From Myxococcota bacterium (GTDB lineage Bacteria > Myxococcota > JAJVIH01), in the NCBI GenBank assembly GCA_022072125.1, contig JAJVIH010000013.1:54033-118032 (forward strand): 64,000 nucleotides of DNA, in the 5' to 3' direction. Shown here one piece after another: positions 15,926 through 25,031 of this stretch. The notes under the pieces are model-generated. The model did no database searches. It saw nothing but the letters and a program-made list of their open reading frames with translations, and was not told the DNA's origin. Positions within the stretch are counted from its first letter, which is position 1. The number at the start of each line of letters is the position of its first letter. Both the position numbers and the translations under genes were made by a program.

Positions 15926-18076
15926 CTATTTCAATTCCGCCGATACGCCGCCGCCCGCGTGCAGATAACACTGGGTCACGTAGTCCATCACCATGCGGTC
16001 GGCGTTGAAGCGCCAAGCCAGGGTGAGGATGGCGTGTTTCATGCGCCGGGTCCATTCACGCGGCACATTGTATTCATCCTGTTCGTAGAAGAGCGGAATG
16101 ACTTCGTTTTCCAGCGTGTCGAAGAGCGCCTTGGCGTCCCGTTCATTCTGGACTTTTTCGTTGGCGTGAACCCGTCCGTCGCCAATCGCGAAACCGTTTT
16201 TGCCGTCGTAGGCCTCGGCCCACCAGCCGTCGAGCACCGACAGGTTCAGGCCGCCGTTGAGCAGAACCTTCTGTCCGCTGGTGCCGCAGGCCTCCAGCGG
16301 GCGGATGGGGTTGTTGATCCAGAGATCCACTCCCTGCACGAGATGACGGGCCACGCTGTAGTCGTAATCCTCGACAAACACCACGCGCCCGTTCACCTCG
16401 GGCAGGCGCGAGAACTGCACGATCTCCCGGATGATCTTTTTCCCGGCCTCGTCGCGGGGGTGCGCCTTGCCGGCGAAAATGAACTGCACCGGATGTTTCG
16501 CATCGGCCAGCAGCCGGAGCAGACGCTCGCGCTCGTGAAACAGCAGCCACGCGCGCTTGTAGGTGGCGAAGCGGCGGGCGAATCCGATGGTCAGGATATT
16601 CGGGTTGAGCAGGGACACGGCCCCTTCGGCGGTCTGCCGGTCTCCGCGGCCGAGCGCGGTTTCCCGGATGCGGCGCCGGACGTATTCAATCAGGCGATGC
16701 CGCAGGATGGTGTGGGTCTCCCAAAGCTCCTGATCATTGATGCGCTCGATGCCGCTCCAGGCGTCGGGGAAGCACATATGCTTCTCCCATTCGCGCTGGG
16801 TGTAACGCTGCAGCAACTGGTTCATGGGCGGAGCCAGCCAGGACAGCACGTGTACACCGTTGGTGATATGGCCGATGGGCACCTCGTCTTCCGGACGGTC
16901 CGGAAAGAGCCCGTTCCACATCTTGCGCGACACGCGCCCATGCAGGTGCGATACGCCGTTGCGCTTGACGCTGCCCTTGAGCGCCAGCACGGTCATGCAG
17001 AAGGTTTCATTGTCGTTGAGCGGATTGACGCGCCCGAGCGCCATGAATTCCCGCTGGGTCAGTCCGAGTTGTTCCCGCATCCAGCCAAGGTGCTCTTCCA
17101 TCAGCGCCGCGCTGAAGCGGTCATGGCCCGCTTCCACCGGGGTGTGGGTGGTGAACACCGTGCAGCTTTTGATCTCGCGGAAGGCTTCGATGAAGCCCAA
17201 ACCATCCTCCGCCATGCGTTGGCGCACGGCTTCCAGGATGGCGAAGGCGCAGTGCCCCTCGTTGAGGTGAATCACCCCCGGCTTGACGCCCAGGGTCTCC
17301 AACAGGCTGAAACCGCCGATGCCCAGCAGGGTTTCCTGGGCGATGCGCACGCGCTCGTCGCCGCCGTACAACTGGGTGGTGATCGTGCGATCATCGGTGG
17401 TGTTTTCGGGCACATCGGCGTCGAGCAGATAAAGCCTGATGCGCCCCACCACCACTTCCCATACGCAGGCCTGGATATGGCGGTGATCAAGCCGGATGGT
17501 CACGCGCACTTCGCTTCCATCCCGGTTGTACAGCTTGCGCATGGGCAGTTGATTGCGATTGACCGGCGGATACCGCTCGTTCTGGTAGCCGTCGTTGTCC
17601 AGAACCTGGTGGAAATACCCGCGCCCATACAACAACCCGACCCCGATCAGGGGCGCCCCCAGGTCGGAGGCGCTTTTCAGGTGGTCGCCCGCCAGAATGC
17701 CCAGGCCGCCGCTGTAGATGGGCAACGATTCGTGCAGGCCGAACTCCATGGAAAAGTAGGCGATGGGGCGCGTGAAGAGGGCGCCTGCGTGGGAGTGGGC
17801 CCACGTATGTTCATCATTCAGGTAGTTCTTGAGCAGGTGAAACGCGGAACTGATGCGGGTTTCCAGCGACATGGCGATGGCGCGTTCCAGCAGGGTTTCA
17901 TCGCTGATCTTCTGAAGGAAAGTGACTGGATTGTGGTTCGAGTCGCGCCAGGCGTTGGAATCAATGCCGGCGAAGAGCATGGCGACATCGGGGTGCCAGG
18001 TCCAGTAAAGGTTGTGCGCCAGTTCGGACAAGCGCGCGCGCAGATCGGCTACGTCAATTCCGCGGGAATTGGTCAT
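15926..18076 (-). CDS. glgP: Alpha-glucan (glycogen) phosphorylase
   Basis: PLP-dependent release of glucose-1-phosphate from alpha-1,4-glucans, GT35 family. 716 aa, the length of the shorter bacterial alpha-glucan phosphorylases rather than the 800-aa GlgP. Landmarks include MEFGLHESLPIYSGGLGILAGDHLKSASDLG, the HLNEGH stretch, TTHTPVEAGHD and the cofactor-region EACGTSGQKVLLNGGL. GGGAG lies 9 nt before ATG 18076. It starts 53 nt after gspN on the same strand and could be the last gene of the T2SS transcript, though a separate promoter in the gap is possible. Confidence 0.95.
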   Translation of the reverse strand: MTNSRGIDVADLRARLSELAHNLYWTWHPDVAMLFAGIDSNAWRDSNHNPVTFLQKISDETLLERAIAMSLETRISSAFHLLKNYLNDEHTWAHSHAGALFTRPIAYFSMEFGLHESLPIYSGGLGILAGDHLKSASDLGAPLIGVGLLYGRGYFHQVLDNDGYQNERYPPVNRNQLPMRKLYNRDGSEVRVTIRLDHRHIQACVWEVVVGRIRLYLLDADVPENTTDDRTITTQLYGGDERVRIAQETLLGIGGFSLLETLGVKPGVIHLNEGHCAFAILEAVRQRMAEDGLGFIEAFREIKSCTVFTTHTPVEAGHDRFSAALMEEHLGWMREQLGLTQREFMALGRVNPLNDNETFCMTVLALKGSVKRNGVSHLHGRVSRKMWNGLFPDRPEDEVPIGHITNGVHVLSWLAPPMNQLLQRYTQREWEKHMCFPDAWSGIERINDQELWETHTILRHRLIEYVRRRIRETALGRGDRQTAEGAVSLLNPNILTIGFARRFATYKRAWLLFHERERLLRLLADAKHPVQFIFAGKAHPRDEAGKKIIREIVQFSRLPEVNGRVVFVEDYDYSVARHLVQGVDLWINNPIRPLEACGTSGQKVLLNGGLNLSVLDGWWAEAYDGKNGFAIGDGRVHANEKVQNERDAKALFDTLENEVIPLFYEQDEYNVPREWTRRMKHAILTLAWRFNADRMVMDYVTQCYLHAGGGVSAELK

Positions 18077-18129
18077 TGGAATTTCTCCCTCTCGTCTTCA
18101 TCCACATCATGACACTCATTGGCTCAATC

Positions 18130-19101
18130 TCATTTTCCGGGCGGTTTGGGTGCAGCGGCGGTAGCGGGCAGCCAGGCTGGGCGGTTCAGCAGGCCGGACA
18201 TGCCCACCGCGATCTGGGTGGGTCCCGGCGAATATTTCTGGGTCATTGGGTTGGAACGCAACAGCATCATCAATCCGGACATGGTGGCGTTTTTGGACAG
18301 ATAAGCCTGTTCGATATTCAGGCGGAGATTCAGGTTGGCCGCCGACTGGCCGAAGTTTTTATAATTCAGGTTGAGGGAGCCGTCCACCGACAGCGAGGCG
18401 TCGCCGCCGCTGGTGCGGAACTCCTTGACCAGCGCCTTTTCTCCCTGGATCTCCACGTCGCCTTCCAGCGCGCCGAGCGTTGTCTGGGGCACGTTGAACT
18501 TGCCGCCCAGGGCTTCGAGTTCCCTCGCCTCGATGGCCCCCGGCCCCATGACCAGGCCCTCGCCTTTCAGCACCAGGACGCCGGAATTTTTCGCGGCCTC
18601 TGGCGCGGCGCGGAACGCCAGATTGCCCCCGATTTTTCCGGTGAACGGGATGCCGGTTTTCGCCGCGATGATGGGAAGGCGGGACAGATCAATCTGGCGG
18701 ATATCGGTTTTGATTTCCGTGCCCGAGCGGGACACTTCGGCGGCGCCGTCCATTTCGCCGCCGGCCAGCCTGGCGTGGACCGCGGCGCCGGCCGCTCCGC
18801 GGAACAGCGCGCCGAATTTCGGCGACAGATCCAGGTTGTCAATCATCAGCGGAATGGACTTTCCGCCAGGCTTGGAGGACGGAATCAGCACGCTGATATT
18901 CTCCATCGAGGCGCCGAACAGTCCCGCCTTGAATTTCAGAATTTCGACCTTGCCCCCGGTGGCGTTCTCCAGGGCTTCCACCACCCGGTGTTTCAGCAGC
19001 GAACTGGGAAAGGTCCAATCAATGAACAGCAACAGCGCGATCAGGAAAAACAGCGGATATCCAATGGCCTTGATCAGGCGGTTGCGGGTTTCCGGCTTCA
19101 T
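18130..19101 (-). CDS. gspN: Type II secretion protein GspN
   Basis: 323 aa. One N-terminal transmembrane segment (about 14-30) and a long periplasmic beta-rich region resembling AsmA/GspN-type repeats. It is the twelfth gene of the gsp operon and overlaps gspM by 4 nt (ATGA). In lineages that keep gspN it is a poorly understood accessory of the inner-membrane platform. Assignment rests mainly on position, topology and size. Confidence 0.8.
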   Translation of the reverse strand: MKPETRNRLIKAIGYPLFFLIALLLFIDWTFPSSLLKHRVVEALENATGGKVEILKFKAGLFGASMENISVLIPSSKPGGKSIPLMIDNLDLSPKFGALFRGAAGAAVHARLAGGEMDGAAEVSRSGTEIKTDIRQIDLSRLPIIAAKTGIPFTGKIGGNLAFRAAPEAAKNSGVLVLKGEGLVMGPGAIEARELEALGGKFNVPQTTLGALEGDVEIQGEKALVKEFRTSGGDASLSVDGSLNLNYKNFGQSAANLNLRLNIEQAYLSKNATMSGLMMLLRSNPMTQKYSPGPTQIAVGMSGLLNRPAWLPATAAAPKPPGK

Positions 19102-19727
19102 GGGGACGCCTTTCCGGCGGCGCGCGGGCCCGGCTGGTAATTGGGGTTCAGCCGGAATCCGGAGAGCAGGAACTGCGCATCGAGCAGGCGTTTGTCGCCG
19201 TCTTCCCGCACGTTGAGCTTGAGCCGGCTGACATAGAGCATGTACGGGCTGTTTTCGATGCGGTGCAGGAAATCCAGCAACTTGTCGTATGGAATCTCGC
19301 GCAGAAACACCTCGGTGGTTTTCTCCACCACTTCCGCCGTGCGATCCACGGTGGTCTGACGCTCCTGCATGTTGGCGACGGAGATATTCAGCGACGCCGC
19401 CTGCTTTTCGATGAAGCTGAACACGTTGAAATTGGGATCGGATTCAATCTGCTGCACCCGCTGTTTCATCTGATCGGTCGCCGCGCGGTTCGACAGAAAC
19501 ACACTGCGCACCCGGGCGATGCGCTCGATGCTGTCCAGCTTGCTGTTGACCCGGCTTTCCTTCTCGCTGATGGAAGAACTGACCAGGTACGTCACAATGG
19601 CCAGGAACATCGCCGCCAGCAGCGCGGACATGCCGGCGACCAGTTGCTGTTCGCGCTGTGACAGGCGCGCATAGGCGTCCGCCGCAGTGGAGACTTTCAG
19701 GTTCACGTATTCGGTGATCGCAGCCAT
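19098..19727 (-). CDS. gspM: Type II secretion protein GspM
   Basis: 209 aa. Cytoplasmic N-terminus, one transmembrane helix (about 30-52), then a coiled coil and a small alpha/beta domain, the expected GspM/PilO-like plan. It would pair with GspL in the inner-membrane assembly platform. ATG 19727 lies 10 nt after the gspL stop. The longer frame to 19787 is inside gspL. Confidence 0.82.
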   Translation of the reverse strand: MAAITEYVNLKVSTAADAYARLSQREQQLVAGMSALLAAMFLAIVTYLVSSSISEKESRVNSKLDSIERIARVRSVFLSNRAATDQMKQRVQQIESDPNFNVFSFIEKQAASLNISVANMQERQTTVDRTAEVVEKTTEVFLREIPYDKLLDFLHRIENSPYMLYVSRLKLNVREDGDKRLLDAQFLLSGFRLNPNYQPGPRAAGKASP

Positions 19728-19737
19728 GGTGATTCCG

Positions 19738-21414
19738 TCAGGTGCAGGTGATCTTGACCAGCAGGTCAAACTCGACCGCCTTGCCATCCAGCGTGCGCCG
19801 TTGTTTTCCCCGGTTGATTTCGCCGAAGCATTCGGCGCCCTTGAGCGCCTTGTCTATGTTGTTGATGGATTCAAACGTCGGCACGCGGCCTTCAATGCGC
19901 ACGCCGTCGGTCTTGATATCAATCTCGCGGATGTCCAGGTCTTTGGCGTCGCCGGGCCAATGTTTGGTGATTTCATGCAGGAGATCGAACGCGCTCAGCC
20001 GCGGCCGGGTGGGAGCGGCGGTCTGCACCATGCTGGTGCGGATTTTCTGTTCGATGATGAACTCCGGCTCGCATTTTCCAGTGTTGAGCAGTTGCTTGCC
20101 CATTTCGCAGACGCGGCCATCCAGCTTGACCGAGAAATCATCCAGCGCGTCGAGGCGCAGCCAGGCGTGCGCCAGCCCCAGCGCCGCGAGAACCGCCACG
20201 CCGGCGCCGAGGCGGATGATCTTGCCCTTGAGGTGGCCGAAATCCCCCTTGTACGCGAAGGGACCCCGCCGGAAATTCAGCATGGCTCCGCGTCCGCCGC
20301 GCGACCCGGCGATGGCGATGGCGATGGCCTGCGCATCCTCCGGACCGGCGGGACCGCCCCAGCTTTGCAAGGGGATCAATTCGCAAGGCACGCCCAGGCG
20401 TTCCGTGAACCATTCCGGCAATCCGGAGACGCGCGCGAATCCGCCCGCCAGATAGATTTTTTCGGGCCATAGCTTGAGCTGCGCCCGCGCGCCCTGCAGC
20501 GTCAGCTTGAGTTCACGGATCAGCCCGGACAGCGCCCGCTCCGCCGCAAGCTGGATATCGCGCGCCGCGCCCTGGCTCTGCCGCGCGAAAACGAGCTGGT
20601 TTTCCTTGATGGATGCGGCGGTGCTCTCGTCCACCTTCAGGCGCTGGGCGATCTCCTGTTCGACTTCGCGCGCGCCCCGTTTCAGCGTGCGGACAAAACG
20701 CGCCTCGCCATGCCTGAGAATGCACAGGGAAGTGGTTTCGTGCCCCAGGTCGAGCACCGCCACCGGCCCTTCCTCTTCGCCGGTCGCGAAGTCAGGCGCC
20801 GCTTCGCCCTTTTTGGGCGTCTTCTTCTTCGCGGGCGGGTTGGAGATGCCTGCCTCCAGCGCCATGCTGGCGTAGGTCAGGGGGCTCATCAACACCTGAC
20901 GCGGATCAATTCCGTGTTTCTGCAGGCGCAGGAGAAACTCCGACATCACATCGCGGCGGACCAAGCCCACCAGGAGGCGGGCGCTCGTGGGGGATTTGTC
21001 CACCACGCGGTAATCGTAGACGTATTGCTCCAGATCAAACGGAATCTGGTTTTCCAGCTCAAACTGGATGGTCTGGTCAATCCGCCGCCGGTCGGAAAAG
21101 GGCATTTCCAGCATGTGGATGCTGACCTTGTCGCCGGGCAGCGCGGCGGTGATCTGCTGCGCCGCGAATTTGCCCCGGGCCTTGAGTTCCCCCAGCAGTG
21201 TGTCGAGCGGATCGGGGGCCGCCGGTTCCGCGGGGGCTTCCGCGGAGGGGTCGCTTTCAGCCGCTGGCCCGGGCGGCTCCGGCTCGCGCAACAGACCGGC
21301 GGGCAGGGGAAACGCCTCCACGCTTTTGACCTGTACGCCGCGGAATGAACTTTCCGCCTCGGCAATCTTGAGGGTATGCGCGCCGAAATCGAGTCCGAGA
21401 ATGCGTTGAGCCAT
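19738..21414 (-). CDS. gspL: Type II secretion protein GspL (PilM/PilN-like)
   Basis: 558 aa inner-membrane platform protein that links the GspE ATPase to GspM. The cytoplasmic part is an actin-fold PilM-like domain (LGLDFGAHTLKIAEAE at the start, VAVLDLGHETTSLCI in the middle, IYLAGGFARVSGL later). One transmembrane helix at about 392-410 is followed by a PilN-like periplasmic domain. It has a Pro/Ala/Glu-rich insert at about 44-70 and a Lys-rich loop near 197-205. Confidence 0.88.
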   Translation of the reverse strand: MAQRILGLDFGAHTLKIAEAESSFRGVQVKSVEAFPLPAGLLREPEPPGPAAESDPSAEAPAEPAAPDPLDTLLGELKARGKFAAQQITAALPGDKVSIHMLEMPFSDRRRIDQTIQFELENQIPFDLEQYVYDYRVVDKSPTSARLLVGLVRRDVMSEFLLRLQKHGIDPRQVLMSPLTYASMALEAGISNPPAKKKTPKKGEAAPDFATGEEEGPVAVLDLGHETTSLCILRHGEARFVRTLKRGAREVEQEIAQRLKVDESTAASIKENQLVFARQSQGAARDIQLAAERALSGLIRELKLTLQGARAQLKLWPEKIYLAGGFARVSGLPEWFTERLGVPCELIPLQSWGGPAGPEDAQAIAIAIAGSRGGRGAMLNFRRGPFAYKGDFGHLKGKIIRLGAGVAVLAALGLAHAWLRLDALDDFSVKLDGRVCEMGKQLLNTGKCEPEFIIEQKIRTSMVQTAAPTRPRLSAFDLLHEITKHWPGDAKDLDIREIDIKTDGVRIEGRVPTFESINNIDKALKGAECFGEINRGKQRRTLDGKAVEFDLLVKITCT

Positions 21415-21422
21415 GGTGATGC

Positions 21423-22856
21423 TTAGTGCTCGTGATAGCCCCAGATTTGTCCGCCGTTGAGGGCGGCGCCCTGCGGCGATTCCGTGGCGACGACAAAATC
21501 AATGGTGGCGCGCGCCTTGTTGACCTCGCCCACCGCCTTGACGCGAAAGACCGTCGGCTGCGCGCCGAAAACCTCTTCGGGCCGTAACCCCACCGCGGGC
21601 AGGGTGATTTGCAGTTCCTTCAGGTACTGATCCAGTTCGGCCCAGGTGACCGGCGCGCCCAGCAGGGTCTGGAGGCCCAGGTTGCCGAACATGCCGCCCA
21701 TGCCCCCGCTCCCCTGAACGCGCGCGCGCAATTCCTTGCGCCATTGCTCGAAGCGATCCCAGAACTGCTTCTGGATGATCGGATCGCCGCAACCCAGCAG
21801 GGATCTTTCGCGGGCGCGGGTGGGGTCATACAACAGGCCGCACAGGGTCGCCATGATGACGGTCCAGTCGGCGGTCTGCAGGTTGACCGTGCGGTTGAGG
21901 TTGCCTGGATATACGGTGAGCTTGTTCCCGAAGATGCGCATGAAATCATCGCTGACGCCTCGCACCAGGTGGATTTCCTCCAGGGTGTCGAAAGGCGCGT
22001 TCTTGGGACGGTAATTCTCGCGCAGGCCGGCGTAAACCGCATCCTCCGGACCGCCGGACGAACCGGGGTACAGCAGGCTGAACCGGTTGGTGTCCGCGTC
22101 CACCCAGTCCACCAGATTGGCGATCAGGTCTTCGCGCGTACCGGCATAGCCATCGGGCGCCGGGGTTTCAAAGAGGAAATTGTACTGCTGCGGCAGCAGC
22201 ATGTGGCGGAGTTGTTCGATGACGATGCGCTGCTGGAAGGGGCTGCGCAGCATGCCGAGGTTAATCTTGCCGCTTTCGTCGCTGATCTCCGGGAAGAAAT
22301 TCCCCTCGAATTCACCGATTCCATCCACCGTGTCGTCGAGTTCGCCGGTCAGTTCGTCGCGGTTGCTGATGGGGCCGGACAGCGATTCGTCTTCCGTTTC
22401 CGCGCAGGTGTTCATCAGTTCGCGCAGCAGTTCGCTGTCCGGCCGCACGAAGTTGGTGAACCGGATCTGCGCGCCGCCGATCATCTGCTGGGCCTGCGGA
22501 AACTGGCGCGCCAGGTTCTGGATGCCCTTGTTGAGCAGGTATTCCTGCCACAGCAGGATGCGCGCCAGGTTCATCGCCGAGGAGGCGAGATAACGCGCCT
22601 TGAGCTGGTCGCGTCCGTTCATCGCCAGCTTGAGCTGCACCCGGCTGGTGAAGGACATGTCCACCACCACGCTGGCCAGCACCGCGATGACAATCACCAC
22701 CAGCAGCAACGCCACGCCCGCGCCGCTTCCCATCCGCGGCAAGCGGGCGAAACGGTGATTGGCGGGAATGCGCGTCCGCTGGTAGCGCATGCGGAGGCCC
22801 CAGGCCGCCAGCCCGCTGGCGGTTCCGGATTCGATATGGCGGCGCGGTTCTTCCAT
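21423..22856 (-). CDS. gspK: Type II secretion minor pseudopilin GspK
   Basis: 477 aa, the largest pseudopilin and likely tip of the pseudopilus. A long leader precedes the hydrophobic helix (GVALLLVVIVIAVLASVV) that, as usual in GspK, lacks the Glu5 of other pseudopilins. The large periplasmic domain contains helix-hairpin-helix-like segments (IANLVDWVDAD; TLEEIHLVRGV) typical of the family. It starts 3 nt after gspJ. The 42-residue pre-helix segment is longer than the usual leader, so a later start is conceivable. Confidence 0.9.
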   Translation of the reverse strand: MEEPRRHIESGTASGLAAWGLRMRYQRTRIPANHRFARLPRMGSGAGVALLLVVIVIAVLASVVVDMSFTSRVQLKLAMNGRDQLKARYLASSAMNLARILLWQEYLLNKGIQNLARQFPQAQQMIGGAQIRFTNFVRPDSELLRELMNTCAETEDESLSGPISNRDELTGELDDTVDGIGEFEGNFFPEISDESGKINLGMLRSPFQQRIVIEQLRHMLLPQQYNFLFETPAPDGYAGTREDLIANLVDWVDADTNRFSLLYPGSSGGPEDAVYAGLRENYRPKNAPFDTLEEIHLVRGVSDDFMRIFGNKLTVYPGNLNRTVNLQTADWTVIMATLCGLLYDPTRARERSLLGCGDPIIQKQFWDRFEQWRKELRARVQGSGGMGGMFGNLGLQTLLGAPVTWAELDQYLKELQITLPAVGLRPEEVFGAQPTVFRVKAVGEVNKARATIDFVVATESPQGAALNGGQIWGYHEH

Positions 22857-22859
22857 GGC

Positions 22860-23561
22860 TCAGATATTCCCAAAGCCCAGCGGGAAGGTCATGAAGATGC
22901 GGGTTTCGGTGATGAAATTGACATCCTCGCGGTTTTCGCCCGCTAGGGTGATGATGATGCGCACGCGCGTGGGCAGGCGGTTGGCCCGTTCGATGGCGGT
23001 GGTGTCCCAGCGGTCCACCCATTTGTCCTCGCCGCCTTCCTGGGGATCCCAGAATTTGAACTTCACCCGGCGCACATTCTCGATGAGGGGATAGCTCACG
23101 GTCCCTTCCTCGGCCTGCGGCTTGTCATCAATGCGGCGTTTTTCCCGGCGCATCAGCACGTTGGTTCCGGGCGTGTCCTGCGACGCCTCCATGAAGTAGG
23201 TGATGACATTCTGATCGCTGGTTTTGGAATCCTTGTAGAGGCGCAGGCCCGACATGGTGCAGAAGGTCAGGCGCGTGAAGTCCCCTTCGTCCTCTCCAAT
23301 GAACACCGTGCGGGTGCGCTCTTCCGCCGGCCAGCGGTGAATGGAGATATAGGCGTGGGTGATTTCGTTCGCCATGCGCTGCATCGCCTGACGCACCTGC
23401 TGGTAGCGGTCCTGCACTTCAAGCATGCGGTCGCGGCCGCGCAGCACGCCGCCGAAGGTCATCCACACCGTCACCCCGATCATGGCGAGGATGGTCGAGG
23501 CGACCAGCACCTCCATCATGGTGAAACCGCCGTGGCGGATATGGCGTGTGACGGGTTTCAT
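22860..23561 (-). CDS. gspJ: Type II secretion minor pseudopilin GspJ
   Basis: 233 aa. Prepilin-type signal GG-FTMMEVLVAS with Glu at +5, then the hydrophobic N-terminal helix and a beta-rich domain. ATG 23561 overlaps the gspI stop as ATGA, which decides the start over the longer frame to 23579. It would form the pseudopilus tip with GspI and GspK. Confidence 0.9.
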   Translation of the reverse strand: MKPVTRHIRHGGFTMMEVLVASTILAMIGVTVWMTFGGVLRGRDRMLEVQDRYQQVRQAMQRMANEITHAYISIHRWPAEERTRTVFIGEDEGDFTRLTFCTMSGLRLYKDSKTSDQNVITYFMEASQDTPGTNVLMRREKRRIDDKPQAEEGTVSYPLIENVRRVKFKFWDPQEGGEDKWVDRWDTTAIERANRLPTRVRIIITLAGENREDVNFITETRIFMTFPLGFGNI

Positions 23562-24274
23562 GGCGAGCGGTTCTGACACCCGGGAAACAGGTGGGCGAAT
23601 TTGGGATCAAGGCCCGGCGGGCAATACTGGTTCGGGTTCTGGTTGGGGTTTTGCTGGGGAGGATTTCCACCGCCTGGATTGGGAGTCTGCGGCGGCTGGG
23701 GAAGAGTCTGCCCCGGCGAAGGTGCGTCCGGAAGGTTCACCACGTGGGTGACCAGATCAAAGCTGCGTTCATGCGCGCCTTCCATCCACAGGATGGTGAG
23801 TTTCACGTAGCGGGAGTTCTGCTGGATGTCCTTGAGCACCCGGTCCACCTGGGACTGGATGAATCCGCCCGTCGAATCGGTGTTTTTCGGAGCGATGCCC
23901 AGTCCGCCGCCGTCCGGGCCGCTGGGCGTTCCGCCCATCAGGCCGCTGAGCAGGTTGTTGATGTCAATGCACATGTCCATCTTCTTGACCTCGGCCTTCC
24001 AGCGGAAATCTGGATATCCATCCTTGCCGAAATCGCCTTCATCCTCGTCGAGTTTGCCCCATTCGCGGTTGGGCAGGCGGATGATGTCCTCGATCTCGAT
24101 CATTTTCTGGCGGGCGAGCAGCGTGGCCAGCGTGGTGTTGCGTACGTAGTTGGTCATGACCGCGCACGAGGTCTGCGACTCCATCAGCGACACCAGGGCG
24201 ATGGCGAGAATGGCCATGGCGACCATGACCTCCAGCAGCGTGAACCCGGCGTGTATGTGCTGTCGCGCGCGCAT
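23558..24274 (-). CDS. gspI: Type II secretion minor pseudopilin GspI with P/N/Q-rich tail
   Basis: 238 aa, about twice the usual GspI. Prepilin signal AG-FTLLEVMVAM with Glu +5. The core holds an insert with Gly-rich sequence (GGTPSGPDGGGLG). After about residue 185 an unusual tail is rich in Pro, Asn and Gln (QPPQTPNPGGGNPPQQ and N-Q-N-P repeats) and ends in a small segment with two Cys. The start lies 1 nt after the gspH stop. The tail is in frame and short of the gspJ overlap, so it is not a frameshift artefact. Confidence 0.88.
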   Translation of the reverse strand: MRARQHIHAGFTLLEVMVAMAILAIALVSLMESQTSCAVMTNYVRNTTLATLLARQKMIEIEDIIRLPNREWGKLDEDEGDFGKDGYPDFRWKAEVKKMDMCIDINNLLSGLMGGTPSGPDGGGLGIAPKNTDSTGGFIQSQVDRVLKDIQQNSRYVKLTILWMEGAHERSFDLVTHVVNLPDAPSPGQTLPQPPQTPNPGGGNPPQQNPNQNPNQYCPPGLDPKFAHLFPGCQNRSP

Positions 24275-24275
24275 G

Positions 24276-25019
24276 TCACTCCTTCGGGACCTCGGCGAAT
24301 CCGGCGCGCACGCTGGTTTTGCCGGAGAGCGGCGAAACCTCCAGCGTATACACGTCGCCGCCTTCGGATGCGAGGTGAATCACCGCCTTTTCGACGAACC
24401 CATTGGGGAAAAAGTACAGATAGGCCTTGCCCTTCGAGACCCGCTCTTCCTGATGGCTCACCCACACGCCGTCAAACAGCACGCGCGAGGGCAATTCCAC
24501 TTCGCGGAAGATGTCTTCGTCTCCCTCCTCGGCGGTGAAAACCGGCTTGGGCGCCTTTTTGAGTTTTTCCTCCTCCTCTTCCCATTCAGACATTCTGCGG
24601 GAGAACCGCTTGCCGGACTCCGTCTCCTGGCCGTCCTCCGCTTCGTTCACATCCAGCTTGCCATCGAAGGACCTGGCTTTTTCCTGTTCCAGCAGGAATG
24701 ACTGATCGCTGCATTCGATGTGATACTTGCGCGCGTCAAGATCAAACACGATGCGGCAGTACTTCGCGTTCATGGCGCTGTAGTTGTAGACGTAGCGGAT
24801 GGTCTGCGACAGCTTCTGGGCGGCGGTGCGCAAATCGGCGGCGAACAGGGCGCCCAGGCCCGGAACAGCCAGCGCGAACATCAGGCCGATGATCATCATC
24901 GCCACCGTCATTTCGACGACGGTGACGCCGCCATGGCGCCGCGGAATACGGGCCGCGCGCCGCGCCAGCCTTGCGGGCGAATTCCAGAGCGCGGCGAATG
25001 TCTGGCGGGCCTGGTTCAC
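24276..25019 (-). CDS. gspH: Type II secretion minor pseudopilin GspH
   Basis: 247 aa. Prepilin signal GG-VTVVEMTVAM with Glu +5 after a 30-residue basic leader, longer than usual. The periplasmic domain carries a highly charged insertion around residues 125-160 (a run of Glu followed by Lys) that is atypical for GspH. It starts 12 nt after gspG. The slot between gspG and gspI supports the name. Confidence 0.86.
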   Translation of the reverse strand: MNQARQTFAALWNSPARLARRAARIPRRHGGVTVVEMTVAMMIIGLMFALAVPGLGALFAADLRTAAQKLSQTIRYVYNYSAMNAKYCRIVFDLDARKYHIECSDQSFLLEQEKARSFDGKLDVNEAEDGQETESGKRFSRRMSEWEEEEEKLKKAPKPVFTAEEGDEDIFREVELPSRVLFDGVWVSHQEERVSKGKAYLYFFPNGFVEKAVIHLASEGGDVYTLEVSPLSGKTSVRAGFAEVPKE

Positions 25020-25031
25020 GTCTTCATCCTC

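Noticed and set aside
17930..17950. TGGTTCGAGTC resembling a tRNA T-loop
   Set aside because: It lies inside glgP in the correct coding frame and no cloverleaf can be folded around it.
15959..18112. 717-codon open frame on the plus strand opposite glgP
   Set aside because: It is almost exactly antisense to the phosphorylase; its His/Gly/Val-rich translation is a typical GC-rich antisense frame.
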